From the NCBI GenBank assembly GCA_964490015.1, contig CAZBBA010000051.1:1-28937 (forward strand): a stretch of 28,937 nt of DNA, written 5' to 3'. The position numbers were made by a program, and so were the translations under genes. A model generated the notes under the pieces. It was not told where the DNA came from. It did no database searches and saw only the letters and a list, made by a program, of their open reading frames with translations. This document shows, in pieces, positions 15,443-26,200 of the stretch (position 1 is the stretch's first letter; every line of letters begins with the position of its first letter). This DNA comes from Perlabentimonas sp964490015. Lineage in GTDB: Bacteria > Bacteroidota > Bacteroidia > Bacteroidales > Tenuifilaceae.

Positions 15443-15826
15443 CTAGAATGGCATAATTTTAAAGGGGAGGGAAACCATCTCGGAAAAAGTTTCGCCAGTT
15501 TCAAACATATCCTCATCGCCTACGCGGTAATACCAATGTATAATTATTGGTTTTTTTTGACGGTGAATTTCCTTAAGAATATTCAGGATTTCAAGGAATT
15601 TTTTGGAGGTTGAGGTGTTGAAGTAATCCAGTTTAAAGATTACAATGGTTTCGCGATTGGGGGTTGTAACATATAGTCTAAACCAGTCGATAATTGGATT
15701 GAAGAACTCGTTACAGTCCTCAGGCAATGATTTGCCATAAAACTCAAACCTACTCCTATCCTTATCCAAATTCACTTCAGGAGTAAATTGGGTTTCGGGT
15801 AAACGGATAGGCTTCAGATTATACAT
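15443..15826 (-). CDS. SiaC-family regulatory phosphoprotein (DUF1987)
   Basis: 127 aa, full length for the family. SiaC (DUF1987) proteins are partner-switch regulators. In Pseudomonas, SiaC is phosphorylated by SiaB and dephosphorylated by the PP2C phosphatase SiaA, and the unphosphorylated form activates the diguanylate cyclase SiaD. Here the signature phospho-site region KLDYFNTSTSKKFLEI is intact (T71, S72, T73, S74). The family start NLKPIRLPETQFTPEVNLD and the KKPIIIHWYYRVGDEDMFET strand are also present. No SiaB kinase, PP2C phosphatase or GGDEF gene is adjacent, so its partners must lie elsewhere, and the output in this phylum is unknown. No clear promoter or terminator was identified. 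Confidence 0.85.
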   Translation of the reverse strand: MYNLKPIRLPETQFTPEVNLDKDRSRFEFYGKSLPEDCNEFFNPIIDWFRLYVTTPNRETIVIFKLDYFNTSTSKKFLEILNILKEIHRQKKPIIIHWYYRVGDEDMFETGETFSEMVSLPFKIMPF

Positions 15827-15950
15827 AATAGGGTGTATTTATAGTAAAGGTAAAAAATTATGTTGGAATAACAACTTACCAGCCCAAAAAGTTTAGGCTT
15901 AATGTTGCCTGCTATAAAATGATCAACTCAAATGTGATAATGGAATAAAA

Positions 15951-15977
15951 AAGAGGTTGTCGTACCGACAACCTCTT
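15951..15977 (-). terminator. Terminator of the thrS-infC-rpmI-rplT operon
   Basis: A perfect 12-bp inverted repeat AAGAGGTTGTCG / CGACAACCTCTT encloses a 3-nt loop. On the minus strand it is followed by TTTTATTCC. It is 31 nt past the rplT stop. Confidence 0.9.
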
Positions 15978-16008
15978 GGTATAATTATTTTATAACTATA
16001 GTTCCAAT

Positions 16009-16353
16009 CTAATTCAGGGAATCAACTACGGCTTTAAAAGCCTCGGGGTGATTCATCGCCATATCGGCAAGTACCTTACGGTTAAGGGCGATGCCCTTCT
16101 CGTTGACTTTTCCTATAAATTCGGAGTACGACATTCCGTATAGGCGGGTAGCGGCATTAATACGCTGAATCCAAAGTGCTCTGAATTCTCCTTTTTTCTT
16201 TTTGCGGTCGCGATACGCGTACTGCATCCCTTTTTCGAGGGTGTTTTTGGCAACGGTGTAGACGTTTCCACGGCTCAGGAAGTTTCCTTTGGTTTGTTTT
16301 AAAATTTTCTTCCTTCTGGCCCTTGATGCAACTGCATTAACTGAACGTGGCAT
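16009..16353 (-). CDS. rplT: Ribosomal protein L20
   Basis: 114 aa, full length. L20 binds 23S rRNA early in 50S assembly. The N-terminal basic extension (MPRSVNAVASRARRKKILKQ, then KGNFLSRGNVYTVAKNTLEK) and the globular part (LWIQRINAATRLYGMSYSEF, then GIALNRKVLADMA) match the family. It is the last gene of the operon. A 108-nt gap separates it from rpmI, longer than the other gaps, and could host a leader structure, since L20 autoregulates rpmI-rplT in several bacteria. I did not identify a defined rRNA mimic. Confidence 0.97.
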   Translation of the reverse strand: MPRSVNAVASRARRKKILKQTKGNFLSRGNVYTVAKNTLEKGMQYAYRDRKKKKGEFRALWIQRINAATRLYGMSYSEFIGKVNEKGIALNRKVLADMAMNHPEAFKAVVDSLN

Positions 16354-16461
16354 AATTAAACTTCTGTTTGCGAATGATTAGCGTTTCGGTCTTTCGAACT
16401 CTTATGTGCTAAGGCATTCTAGTTAAAAAATCAAGTAACTTCTGTGTAAACGAAATGCGAC

Positions 16462-16659
16462 TTACTTAAGCGCCAACAACTGCTTAATGTTGTTGCTGTC
16501 GGCCTTACTAACTAAACCAGTGTGCGTAAGATTACGCTTTTGCTTGGTGGTTTTTTTAGTAAGGATATGGCTCTTGTAAGCGTGTTTCCGCTTAATCTTC
16601 CCTGTACCGGTTAAAGCGAAACGCTTTTTTGCACCGGAATTTGTTTTTACTTTAGGCAT
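16462..16659 (-). CDS. rpmI: Ribosomal protein L35
   Basis: 65 aa, full length and very basic. MPKVKTNSGAKKRFALTGTG and KIKRKHAYKSHILTKKTTKQ, then KRNLT, are the family signature. L35 is a component of the 50S subunit. It lies 33 nt after infC and upstream of rplT in the conserved infC-rpmI-rplT order. Confidence 0.97.
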   Translation of the reverse strand: MPKVKTNSGAKKRFALTGTGKIKRKHAYKSHILTKKTTKQKRNLTHTGLVSKADSNNIKQLLALK

Positions 16660-16692
16660 TCTCCTTAATTATATTTGGTTAACAAAAAAAAT

Positions 16693-17247
16693 CTAACTTT
16701 TCTTTTTTACCGCTTTGGGGGTGATAAACATGATCATCCGCTTGCCTTCCAGCTTAGGCAGTTGGTCAACCTTTCCTACCTCTTCCAAATCCTGAGCAAA
16801 CTTTAGTAGAAGAATTTCACCTTTCTCCTTAAATAAAATGGTGCGCCCCTTAAAAAACACGTAGGCCTTCACCTTTGCTCCATCGGCAAGGAATTTCTCA
16901 GCATGTTTTAACTTAAAGTTGTAGTCGTGCTCATCGGTATTGGGACCAAACCGAATTTCCTTAACTACCACTTTTTGTGCATTCGCTCTAATTTCCTTCT
17001 GTTTCTTTTTCTGCTGATAAAGAAACTTTTGGAAATCTATAATGCGGCAAACTGGAGGATCGGCCTTATCGGAGATAAGAACCAGATCTAAGTCCAAATC
17101 GCTAGCCAGTTTTCTGGCCTCTTCGATGGACATAACGCCTGCACTGTCGATGTTCTCGCCAACGACGCGAACAACCCGTGTACGAATCTGCTCGTTCTTA
17201 AGGTATTTGCTCTCTTGCTCGTTACCTTTTTTGATTCTAGGTGTAAT
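16693..17247 (-). CDS. infC: Translation initiation factor IF-3 with a non-AUG (AUU) start
   Basis: 184 aa if started at ATT 17247-17245. IF-3 binds the 30S subunit and enforces correct start-codon selection. The first ATG (17133) would remove the start of the N-terminal domain, because coding similarity continues upstream: KYLKNEQIRTRVVRVVGENI, then DSAGV, before MSIEEARKLASDLDLDLVLI. Reading farther upstream, an in-frame TGA occurs eight codons before ATT, and there is no ATG, GTG or TTG between it and 17133. The only plausible starts are ATT (17247) or the adjacent ATA (17250), preceded by GGAGG at 17259-17263. AUU is the start of E. coli infC and allows IF-3 to repress its own synthesis. 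The C-terminal domain (KEIRFGPNTDEHDYNFKLKH) is intact. Confidence 0.9.
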   Translation of the reverse strand: MTPRIKKGNEQESKYLKNEQIRTRVVRVVGENIDSAGVMSIEEARKLASDLDLDLVLISDKADPPVCRIIDFQKFLYQQKKKQKEIRANAQKVVVKEIRFGPNTDEHDYNFKLKHAEKFLADGAKVKAYVFFKGRTILFKEKGEILLLKFAQDLEEVGKVDQLPKLEGKRMIMFITPKAVKKKS

Positions 17248-17258
17248 TATGCTTCGGT

Positions 17259-17263
17259 CCTCC
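17259..17263 (-). promoter_or_regulatory. Shine-Dalgarno of infC
   Basis: GGAGG on the minus strand lies 11 nt before ATT (17247) and 8 nt before ATA (17250). It is strong for this phylum and supports initiation here rather than at the ATG 126 nt downstream. Confidence 0.7.
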
Positions 17264-17284
17264 TGTCAATTAGTTAATACTACT

Positions 17285-19219
17285 TTATCCTATCTGTTTT
17301 TTTACCTCTTCGGCCACTAAATGGGCAAATTCCTCCGTATTCATCTGTCCCTTATCGCCCTCACCCTGAACGCGAACGGAAACCAAATTCTCGCTGGCCT
17401 CCTTTTCGCCTACAATTAGCAGGTAAGGAATTCGCTTTAACTCATTATCCCTGATCTTCTTACCTACCTTCTCATTCCTGTCGTCAATCAGGGTGCGAAT
17501 ATCGCAATTATTTAAGAAATCAGCAACTTTTTTTGCGTAATCGTTGAATTTTTCACTGATAGGAAGCACAACTGCCTGGTCGGGGGCAAGCCAAAGAGGG
17601 AATCGTCCGCCCGAATGCTCAATTAACACTGCCACAAATCGCTCCATGGAGCCGAAGGGTGCACGGTGTATCATAATGGGGCGGTGACGCTTGTCGTCGG
17701 CGCCAATATACTCTAATTCAAAGCGTTCTGGTAGGTTGTAATCGACCTGAATTGTACCCAGTTGCCACTTACGACCAATGGCATCCTTCACCATAAAGTC
17801 GAGTTTTGGCCCATAGAATGCTGCCTCACCGAGCTCAGTAGTTGTCTGTAAACCTTTCTCTTTAACGGCCTCAACAATTGCTTGTTCTGCCTTCTCCCAG
17901 TTCTCGTCGCTGCCAATGTATTTCTCTTTATCATTAGGATCGCGAAGCGAAATTTGGGCGGTAAACTCTGGGAAATTAAGCGTTTTAAATATGTACAATA
18001 CGATATCGATAACCTTTACAAACTCCTCCTTAAGCTGATCGGGACGGCAGAAAATATGGGCATCATCCTGAGTAAATCCTCTAACACGGGTTAAGCCATG
18101 CAGCTCGCCGCTCTGCTCGTAGCGATAAACGGTACCAAATTCAGCCATTCGTACGGGCAGATCCTTGTACGATCGGGGCTTCGACTTGTAAATCTCGCAG
18201 TGGTGAGGGCAGTTCATGGGTTTCAGCAGAAACTCCTCTCCCTCGGCAGGAGTATGGATTGGTTGGAAAGAGTCTTTGCCATACTTAGCATAGTGCCCTG
18301 AGGTAACGTAAAGTTCTTTTTGGCCGATATGCGGGGTGATCACCTGCTCGTAACCGTACTGCTTCTGAACACGCTTGAGAAAATTCTCAAGGCGTTCGCG
18401 CAGCTGAGCGCCTTTGGGTAACCACAAAGGTAAGCCTTGACCTACTTTCTGGGAGAAGGTGAATAGCTCAAGTTCCTTACCCACCTTACGGTGATCGCGT
18501 TTTTTTGCCTCCTCGAGCATAACCAGATACTCATCCAGTAAAGCCTTCTTAGGAAATGATATTCCGTAGATACGGGTTAACTGCTTGTTTTTCTCATTGC
18601 CACGCCAGTATGCACCAGCCAGCGACAAAAGTTTAAAAGCTTTAATGTATCCCGTATCGGGCAGGTGTGGGCCACGACAAAGGTCACTAAAATTTCCCTG
18701 GGAGTAAAAGGTGATGGTTCCATCCTCGAGGTCGCTAATTAACTCAACCTTGTAGGGATCTCCCTTTTGAGTGTATGCTTTAAGAGCATCGGCTTTGGAA
18801 ACTTCTTTACGAGTGATAGGTTCCTTGGCTTGAACAATTTCCATCATCTTTGCCTCAATTTTCGACAGGTCTGAATCGGAAATGGAGTAATCGCCAAAGT
18901 CGATATCGTAGTAGAAACCATTCTCAATGCTTGGTCCTATACCCAACTTTACTCCTGGGTAGAGGCTTTCAACGGCCTCGGCCATAAGGTGTGCCGATGA
19001 ATGCCAGTAGGCATGTTTGGCCTCCTCCTCGTCCCACTTATGCAACTTTACGGCTGAATCGGTATTGATTGGTCGGGTTAAATCCCATAGTTCACCGTTA
19101 ACGGTTATGGATAGAACCTCCTTGGCCAGGCGGTCGGATATGTTTTTGGCAATATCAAGGCCAGTCACGCCTTGATCGAACTCACATGAGTTGCCATCGG
19201 GAAAAGTAATCTTAATCAT
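17285..19219 (-). CDS. thrS: Threonyl-tRNA synthetase
   Basis: 644 aa, full length. It charges tRNA-Thr with threonine and edits mis-charged Ser-tRNA-Thr. An N-terminal TGS domain (1-62) is followed by the editing domain with HSSAH (H73, H77) and C181/H185 in CRGPH. The class II catalytic core has MNCPHH with zinc ligand C337, motif 2 FGTVYRYEQSGELHGLTRVR, and H388 in DDAHIFC as second zinc ligand. MIHRAPFGSMERF carries the third ligand, and motif 3 is GGRFPLWLAP. The C-terminal anticodon-binding domain (about 545-644) is present. It heads the thrS-infC-rpmI-rplT operon, with a TATCTTTG element 26 nt upstream of its ATG. Confidence 0.97.
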   Translation of the reverse strand: MIKITFPDGNSCEFDQGVTGLDIAKNISDRLAKEVLSITVNGELWDLTRPINTDSAVKLHKWDEEEAKHAYWHSSAHLMAEAVESLYPGVKLGIGPSIENGFYYDIDFGDYSISDSDLSKIEAKMMEIVQAKEPITRKEVSKADALKAYTQKGDPYKVELISDLEDGTITFYSQGNFSDLCRGPHLPDTGYIKAFKLLSLAGAYWRGNEKNKQLTRIYGISFPKKALLDEYLVMLEEAKKRDHRKVGKELELFTFSQKVGQGLPLWLPKGAQLRERLENFLKRVQKQYGYEQVITPHIGQKELYVTSGHYAKYGKDSFQPIHTPAEGEEFLLKPMNCPHHCEIYKSKPRSYKDLPVRMAEFGTVYRYEQSGELHGLTRVRGFTQDDAHIFCRPDQLKEEFVKVIDIVLYIFKTLNFPEFTAQISLRDPNDKEKYIGSDENWEKAEQAIVEAVKEKGLQTTTELGEAAFYGPKLDFMVKDAIGRKWQLGTIQVDYNLPERFELEYIGADDKRHRPIMIHRAPFGSMERFVAVLIEHSGGRFPLWLAPDQAVVLPISEKFNDYAKKVADFLNNCDIRTLIDDRNEKVGKKIRDNELKRIPYLLIVGEKEASENLVSVRVQGEGDKGQMNTEEFAHLVAEEVKKQIG

Positions 19220-19244
19220 AATTATTATTGGATAAAAACGGATG

Positions 19245-19252
19245 CAAAGATA
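19245..19252 (-). promoter_or_regulatory. Candidate -7 element for thrS
   Basis: TATCTTTG on the minus strand matches TAnnTTTG and ends 26 nt upstream of the thrS ATG. A -33 TTTG at ideal spacing is not seen; ATTG copies lie at non-ideal distances. Confidence 0.4.
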
Positions 19253-19615
19253 ACAATTTTATAGTGCAATATTATTCAATGAATCTCATCGTTTTACAAA
19301 TTTATTCTTTAACAATCGAAAACAGATTATGTTTCTGGGTACTTCATTCTTAATAGAATAATGGCGTTTGCATCAACCTCAGACCAAATCGAGGGTAATT
19401 TTTTGCAAATCAACGTAATTTGCTTTGAAATATTAAAAAAAAATATTATAACTTTGAATACGAGTAGATTTTCTCAAAAATTATTTACTAAGGATTTTTA
19501 AACCATACCTAGATCCAGTTCATAAGCTGCTGAAAATTCTTTTTTACCTTATAAATAACCTTTAATACTATAGATACTTCGATATTATTTGTTTAACTAA
19601 AACCTAAACCGATTT
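19253..19615. other. Gene-free divergent intergenic region
   Basis: About 360 bp of AT-rich sequence separates thrS (-) from the envelope operon (+). No open frame, RNA gene or strong hairpin was found. It must contain the promoter of the envelope operon. The nearest match is a TATTATTTG (one base longer than TAnnTTTG) ending about 25 nt before the ATG at 19616, too imperfect to call. Confidence 0.5.
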
Positions 19616-20254
19616 ATGAGACAACTAATTACTGCATTCCTATTCCTTATTCTTCTGGGCAATGTGAGTGTTTTTGCACAAGGTCAGGGCGGAAGGATTA
19701 CTGCAGAGCTAAACGGTAATCTTTTTGTTCAGGACGACCTTCTGCTCACACCCACATACCTAAAGGTGCGATATTTTATCTCCGATGATCTTGCCGTTAG
19801 ATTTACGACCTGGGTCGACTTTTGGAGTCACCAGAACGTGCCAGAGTCTACTCTTAACTTCTTCTCCATGGCCGCTAGGCCAGGCGTTGAGTACCATGTG
19901 GCCTCCGAAGCCGGTGTATTTGCGGCCTATGTTGGAGCAGAGGTGATATTTGATTACGCCCAACATAGCTTCGACACATCGATTGGGGTTCCTGTAACCG
20001 GTGCATGGAGTATCACCGATATCAACAACTTCCAAAATAGAGGTTTTATGTCGTTTGGGGGTGGTATTGTGGGAGGTGCCGATGTGTACTTTGGCGGAAC
20101 GGTTTACGTTGGAACCGAATTGGGTTTTGCCTACAAGTACACCAACCATGCTGAGGTCCATTACGGTTCGGATCTTTTTCTGGGCAAGTCAAGATCATCG
20201 CAATTCTACATCGACCTAAGCCGCATTATCCGCATAGGATTTATGATTAAGTAG
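19616..20254 (+). CDS. Small outer membrane beta-barrel protein
   Basis: 212 aa. A Sec signal peptide (MRQLITAFLFLILLGNVSVF, then AQ) is predicted to be cut after about residue 22. The mature protein has alternating hydrophobic and polar strands rich in aromatic residues (YLKVRYFISDDLAVRFTTWV, PGVEYHVASEAGVFAAYVGA, VYVGTELGFAYKYTNHAEVH) and glycine turns. It ends with a strand LSRIIRIGFMIK, consistent with an 8- to 10-stranded barrel. It is shorter than PorP/SprF proteins (about 300 aa), which often pair with giant T9SS adhesins, and I do not see their hallmarks. It lies 28 bp upstream of the giant T9SS cargo gene and probably belongs to the same operon, so a surface-anchoring or assembly role is plausible but inferred. 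Confidence 0.7.
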   Translation: MRQLITAFLFLILLGNVSVFAQGQGGRITAELNGNLFVQDDLLLTPTYLKVRYFISDDLAVRFTTWVDFWSHQNVPESTLNFFSMAARPGVEYHVASEAGVFAAYVGAEVIFDYAQHSFDTSIGVPVTGAWSITDINNFQNRGFMSFGGGIVGGADVYFGGTVYVGTELGFAYKYTNHAEVHYGSDLFLGKSRSSQFYIDLSRIIRIGFMIK

Positions 20255-20282
20255 CGCAAACCAAAACCAAAAACCTTTACAT

Positions 20283-23200
20283 ATGAAAAATTATACACAA
20301 AAGCTATTTAGTATTCTGGCAACGGGGCTAATGGTTTTGCTGTTTATTTCAGCAACCCCATTTGCTCAGGCACAAACCCCTGATATGACGATTCAGGGAT
20401 TTCTTGATGCCAATGAAGCCACAATAACAAGTGCGTACCCTGGCGACCAGATATCGGTTGTGGTACATGGTAATGTGGGTTTTAACTTCACAACCATAGC
20501 AACTCGATACGCCTTGGTTAACTCGGTTTACTTCAACAGCCAAGGGCAAAACGGGCTTAATTTCCCAATATCGACTGTAGCAGTTAACGATGTGGGAACT
20601 CATAAGGAGATAGTGATTAAGGCAACCATACCCCATAATATACCAAAGGCAAACTATGCCCTGCACCAGCTGAGGGTACTTTGCGTAACATCGGGTACTT
20701 CAATCAACTTTGGGGAGTTTGCCATTAGCAACCTTAACGTAATTGATAGCTATAATAACAGCGAACTTGCATTAACCGGTGGATATAGAGATGATTACTG
20801 GAATGGCTCTACCTGGATTGATTTCTTCTCGTTTAATTCCGCAGGGCCAAGGCATTTCACCACTCCAACATTTAATGTTCATACAGCAACCAATAGCACA
20901 GTAAGTTACGAAATAAGGCGAACCTCAGCAGCTGTACCCCCAGCCGGAAGCGAAATACTTTTTGAGTACAGCACCAATGGGGAAACATGGGTTGAAATTA
21001 ACACCATAAAACTCGACATGGGCACCTCGTGGCCTGCCAGTGCAATAGAGCACGATGTTGTGGCCGGTATGGTTTCGGCAAACACTCAGTTCAGGTTTCG
21101 ACAAAAGTATGCTGCCTATACAGCAAATACTCATACATGGGAAATCCGTAATTTCATTATAAATGTTCCCGCTTCAAATAATAATTTCGACGAGACCCCT
21201 ACTCAAAATTTAACAATAAACCCACCTTCATACACCATTGCACTTACAAATCCGGGGTCAAGTCCGTTTGAGATTGGAACCAATATCGGCGTAACCATAT
21301 CGAATGTTAGGGGTAAATTCCCCGACGGGACAAAATTTGAAAGATACCTCTGGAACTCATCATCAGCGCCAAACGACCGAACTCATTTCGGAGTCCTTAC
21401 ATCGGGGCCAATAAATGCACAAACATTCTCGGTAAATACTCCATTTATACTGGGCAGCACCCTATTTATTGGATTACGAGCAGAAAATTCAGAAGGCATA
21501 CTACACGAAACTTGGACAGGTGCATTCACCACTCAGAATGTATCAATTGCAATTACTGATGTAGATTATACCGAACCCATTGAGGATGCAGGAGGAGAGG
21601 CTACCTCTCCGGGCAAGGAGATATCGGTTGACTACAATATAAACGGCGATTTTGCCACTCCAAATATTAATGTTGTACTAGAATACCAGATGAATAGTAC
21701 CTGGTACACTCTGGCAACAAAAGTTGCCGAACCATCAAGTACTGGAACCATTTCGGGTACTTTGCCCTTTATGCAGCTAGCCACTTCGCTGCCCATAAGG
21801 GTTCGTCTGGTGAATACAAGCATCATTGGCTATCAAAATCAAACCATTGCCCGAAGCAATGCAACCTACGAGGTTGGCCCATTTACCGTGGAAGAAGGCA
21901 GCCGTTTTGGATTCCAGATATACGGCGAAGTTCATCAAAATCAAAATGTATCCATTGAATACTCCACCGACAATGGAGTTAGCTGGAATACGCTGGGCAC
22001 AAAAGCCGTTATTGCAGGTTTCAAGGGCTTTATTTTTCACTACGCGGTTGATTTGTACAGCATCCCTGTTACGGGGAATGTGAAATTCCGACCAGCACAA
22101 AGCGGAAGCGAAGGCTCTATTGATGCTGTAATAATTGGACACCGGCTCGAGAAACCCCTCGTCATGCCAACTATTAGCAGCAATACCAGCATCGCTATTA
22201 TTAACCCATCGCTTACCATAGGCGATATGTACGTGGTAAATGGTGATGCCATTGCCGAAAATGGGTACTTCGAGTACGAAACTCAGTACACGCTTGAGTA
22301 TGCAACTCGTGGCCTTTGGCCAACCGACACCTACTTTGCCTTTGTTTTCGAGCGCAACAACAAGTACTTAGTACTAGCCGAGAGCAATCTACAAGGCGAG
22401 CGCAGCGTAACATTTACAGTGCCCAGCAAGGATCAGTTAGCCGATTACTTCGGCGTTAACCTGGGCTCAAATGAGAATTTCACCATTAAGGGATACGCTT
22501 ACTCTCGCAATGCCTCTTTTGGCGGATATCAAAACCTAAGGTTATATCTGCAATCGCAGATAGTCCACCAAGCTGATATCATCAAGAAGAGTGGCGATAA
22601 CTCCCCATTCTATTTCAATGGAACCGATGAACGTTATGCCATTACCAGAGCATACGACCTGTCGAACATGGTAGAACCTGTAATGCTGGAATTTTGGTAC
22701 TACGGCGGCATTAACACGGCCACCCTGCAAACACTACCCCGAATACAAGTATCTACGGACAATGGCGTAAGCTATACTGATCTGGAAATAACCCAGGAGT
22801 CATCGCCATCGACCCTCAGCTACCACGATATTAACAGGTTGGAGAAATCAGGTGGTTGGTATAAATATAGTATCCCTATTCCAACACAATTCTTAACTGC
22901 CGAAACACACTTCCGTTGGATACAGATGATAAATAGCGGTTGGTGGCAAGTTTATATTTATAATGATAACACCTACGATCCAAAGATTATAGGAGTTAAT
23001 AACGAGATTCCATTCTACGACAAGTTCCCCGCCTCACAAACGATGAATTTTGTAATCGATGGAATTACCTGCGCCGATTATAGCGACTCGTTCGATGACT
23101 ACTCCTGGGAACTAGTTGATGAGGATCTTCTGCCAATTCTCGATCCAGCAGCAGTTGCCGGCGAGCAGTTCAAGTTTGCCTTTGAGTATAACGCAAGTGG

Positions 23201-26200
23201 CGCAACCGAACCATCGTTCCCCGCTGGAACCGAGTTCTACTTCGCGCTAAACACAACTGGCTCGGTGCCTGTGGTAAATCCCGAGAATGGTGATCCCGTA
23301 ATATTTGGCCCATATCAAGCTATAGGCAATTTAATTGAGCAAACGGTGACTATGCCCAACTTTGTTGAAACTGGGGTATATTACATTATTGCCTATGCCG
23401 ATATTACCGAAGAGGAACCCTCCTGCTCGTGGAATGCCATTGTAAAAACAGATCTATTTGTGGAGAATAAGCAGGCAGAAAATGCCAGCAAACTAGAGAT
23501 TAACAAACCCATTGCCAACGATGTATTTGGGATCAACGAGGTGTTCACTGCCACCTACTCCACTTATGGCCCTTGGCCATCGGATGTGAAATTTGCGGCG
23601 GTTGTTAAGGCCAACATCAACTCAAACGGCCAAGAGCAGTATCAGGTACTCGATGTGGCAACGGCCACAGGTTTAGGAAAATTGATGGAAAATCTCGAAA
23701 TGATTGATTTCCCCTGGTGGTACACACATCTTACCGATCCCACCCAAAGCAAGTACATAGAGGATTACCAATTGGGGGTGGTTGCATTCCAAGGCGATGA
23801 GCTAATAATGGGCAATACCGAGTTTGGCCCGCTCACTAAGGACGATTTCATCATTTTCCAAGGTGCACCCGATCTGCAAAACTGGATAGAGGTTGAAGGC
23901 GATCGGCAATTCCTAACCAAGGCATTCGATCTGAGCGGCATGAAGAATGTTGTGCTCGAGTTCAGCTACTGGGCCGATAATATAACCGTTTCGAGCAGTA
24001 CACTGCCTCAACTCCTGGTTTCGATCGACGGTGGGCAAACCTTCGCGCCACTTGCGGTAGATAGCAACTTTGGAGATTTAGGTTTCTTGGGTAATAACGA
24101 AACCAATAAAACCTACTCGGTTTCAATTCCCGAGTCCTACATCACCAGCGCAACCCACTTTATGTGGAAGCAGCAGGTTAATGGTGGCGCAGGTAAGGAT
24201 CGATGGGCAATTGGCAGTAATATAAAGGTGAAATCCGGAACCTCAAATATCTACGATGGCCATCAGCAGTTTGTAGCCATTAAGCTAACATGGCCCAAAC
24301 TTGGGAACTATACCTGGTCGCTGGTTGAAGCCGATGGGCTTGAGCCCACGCTTTTCAATGGAAGCGATTTCGAGTATAGCTGGTCAATCAATCTCGATCC
24401 TATCACTAGTCAGCCCCTCGAAGCACTTCCTACAGGTACAACGGTAGAGTTTTTCCTTTGGGATTCAGGCGATTTCGTTCTCGACCCATCAACTGGCAAC
24501 CCCATCTCACTTGGCGTAGTAAATGCAACAGGTGTATTTGAGGCATCCATTCCATTCCTTACCGATAGGGGAGTTTACGGTGTTAGAGCCATTGCCACCC
24601 GAAACGACGATGTGTACGATGTGGCCACGGTTAAGAGTATAAGCATTTTCAACGATGTAATCCGTGCAACTCTTGTCGAAACCAATCCTGTGGTTTTTGC
24701 TGGCGATAGAATTGAGGTTAAAGGAACTCTAGAGAATACTACCAATGTATCGGACTACGACAACATCTGGTTTAACCTGATTCTTAATAATGGTGGCCAG
24801 TTTTGGCTGCTCGATGCCAAGCAAGGACTTAACGCAAACTTTACAGCCGATCTGCATCCAAGTATCTCTGGAAACTTGCCGTATGCCATAATTGCTACAG
24901 CTGATAATCCTCTGGGAGCAACAGGCGAACCCATAAACCTAGCCGGAGGATTGATGCTCGATGCAACCGACATGAACGGTAATTACAGCAACTTTGATTG
25001 GGGTAACAACTCATTCGAGCTCAACTTCTGGGGATCGATGCAGCAGATCTACACCAACAACAATGGCAATAACTGGGATCTCACCAAGCAGTCGGCGCTA
25101 AGGTTTAAGGTGAAGATGGAAAAAGAGTTGGCCGAACTTACAGATGACCAAAAGCTAGTACTAGCGTACTCAATAGATGGTGGTATTACCTTCACCAATC
25201 TAGCCTCGTACCCCGATGCCCGCTTCACCGATCCTCTATTCTTCAACAACGAGGACTTAGAAGACTGGTTTAACGAAATGATTCAAATCCCCGCTGCGGC
25301 AAAAACAAAAGCAACCATTCTCCGCTGGAGGGTTGAGGAATCGAAGGGTTACGCCATGGTAAAGGATATCGAACTTATACCTTTCGAGGATTTCTACTGG
25401 GTTCCCCTACAGCCAATTACCAGTACTATGAATATCACACAGCAACGGGTCGATTTAATGGCGAAAAACCTAACCGTTTGTCCCGATGGTACAGTTGAGT
25501 TTACCTACAACGTCAGGGGGCGTTTTAGCGAGCAAAGCGAGTTTACCCTGCAGTCGTCGGCTGGCCCAATTACCATTGGCAACAAGGATATCAAGTTTAG
25601 TGGGATAACCGAGGGTACTGGCGATATTAGCTTAAACCTTGGACTACTCGATAATCCTATCTCAGGAACTAATGTTCAGTTTATTCTCAATGCAAAGGAT
25701 TTTAAATTCGACGAAACACCGTTTACCGTTTCCGGAAACTGGTCGGAGTTAGGCGTTGAGATTATTCCATTTATCGAGGACTTTATGCCAAGCATCTCTG
25801 CACAAACTCTTGGAAATAGCGAGTACTACTCCTGTACCGACGAGGAACGCGTTGTGGTAATCAGTAATATTAAGGAATACTTTACTTACCAGCTTCGCAA
25901 TGTTGTTTCGGGTGAGTTAATGGGTAATGCCGTTTTTGTTGATACCAACGACAACGATCTTATGAATGGCAACACCTACCCCTACTACAATCCAGCGGGC
26001 GATGGCGGTAATGGTACCCTTGAGATTTCCATTGGCGCCATAAGCGAACGCACGGTGGTTGAGGTTGTGGTTACATCGCATAATGCTGAGGGCGACCTTA
26101 CCTGTCAAACCCTAGTGGTTAACGATCAGGCAACTTTCAATACCCGAAACCTAACCATTCAGTACACCTGGAGTGGTAGTGATATTGGGTCTAACTACTG

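Noticed and set aside
16693..17133. IF-3 starting at the first ATG (146 aa)
   Set aside because: It would cut off the conserved N-terminal domain, which is clearly coded upstream with an SD sequence and a non-AUG start.
19253..19615. A riboswitch or leader element upstream of the envelope operon or thrS
   Set aside because: No convincing stem series or known leader motif could be found by eye. T-box control of thrS is not expected in this phylum and no T-box core was seen.
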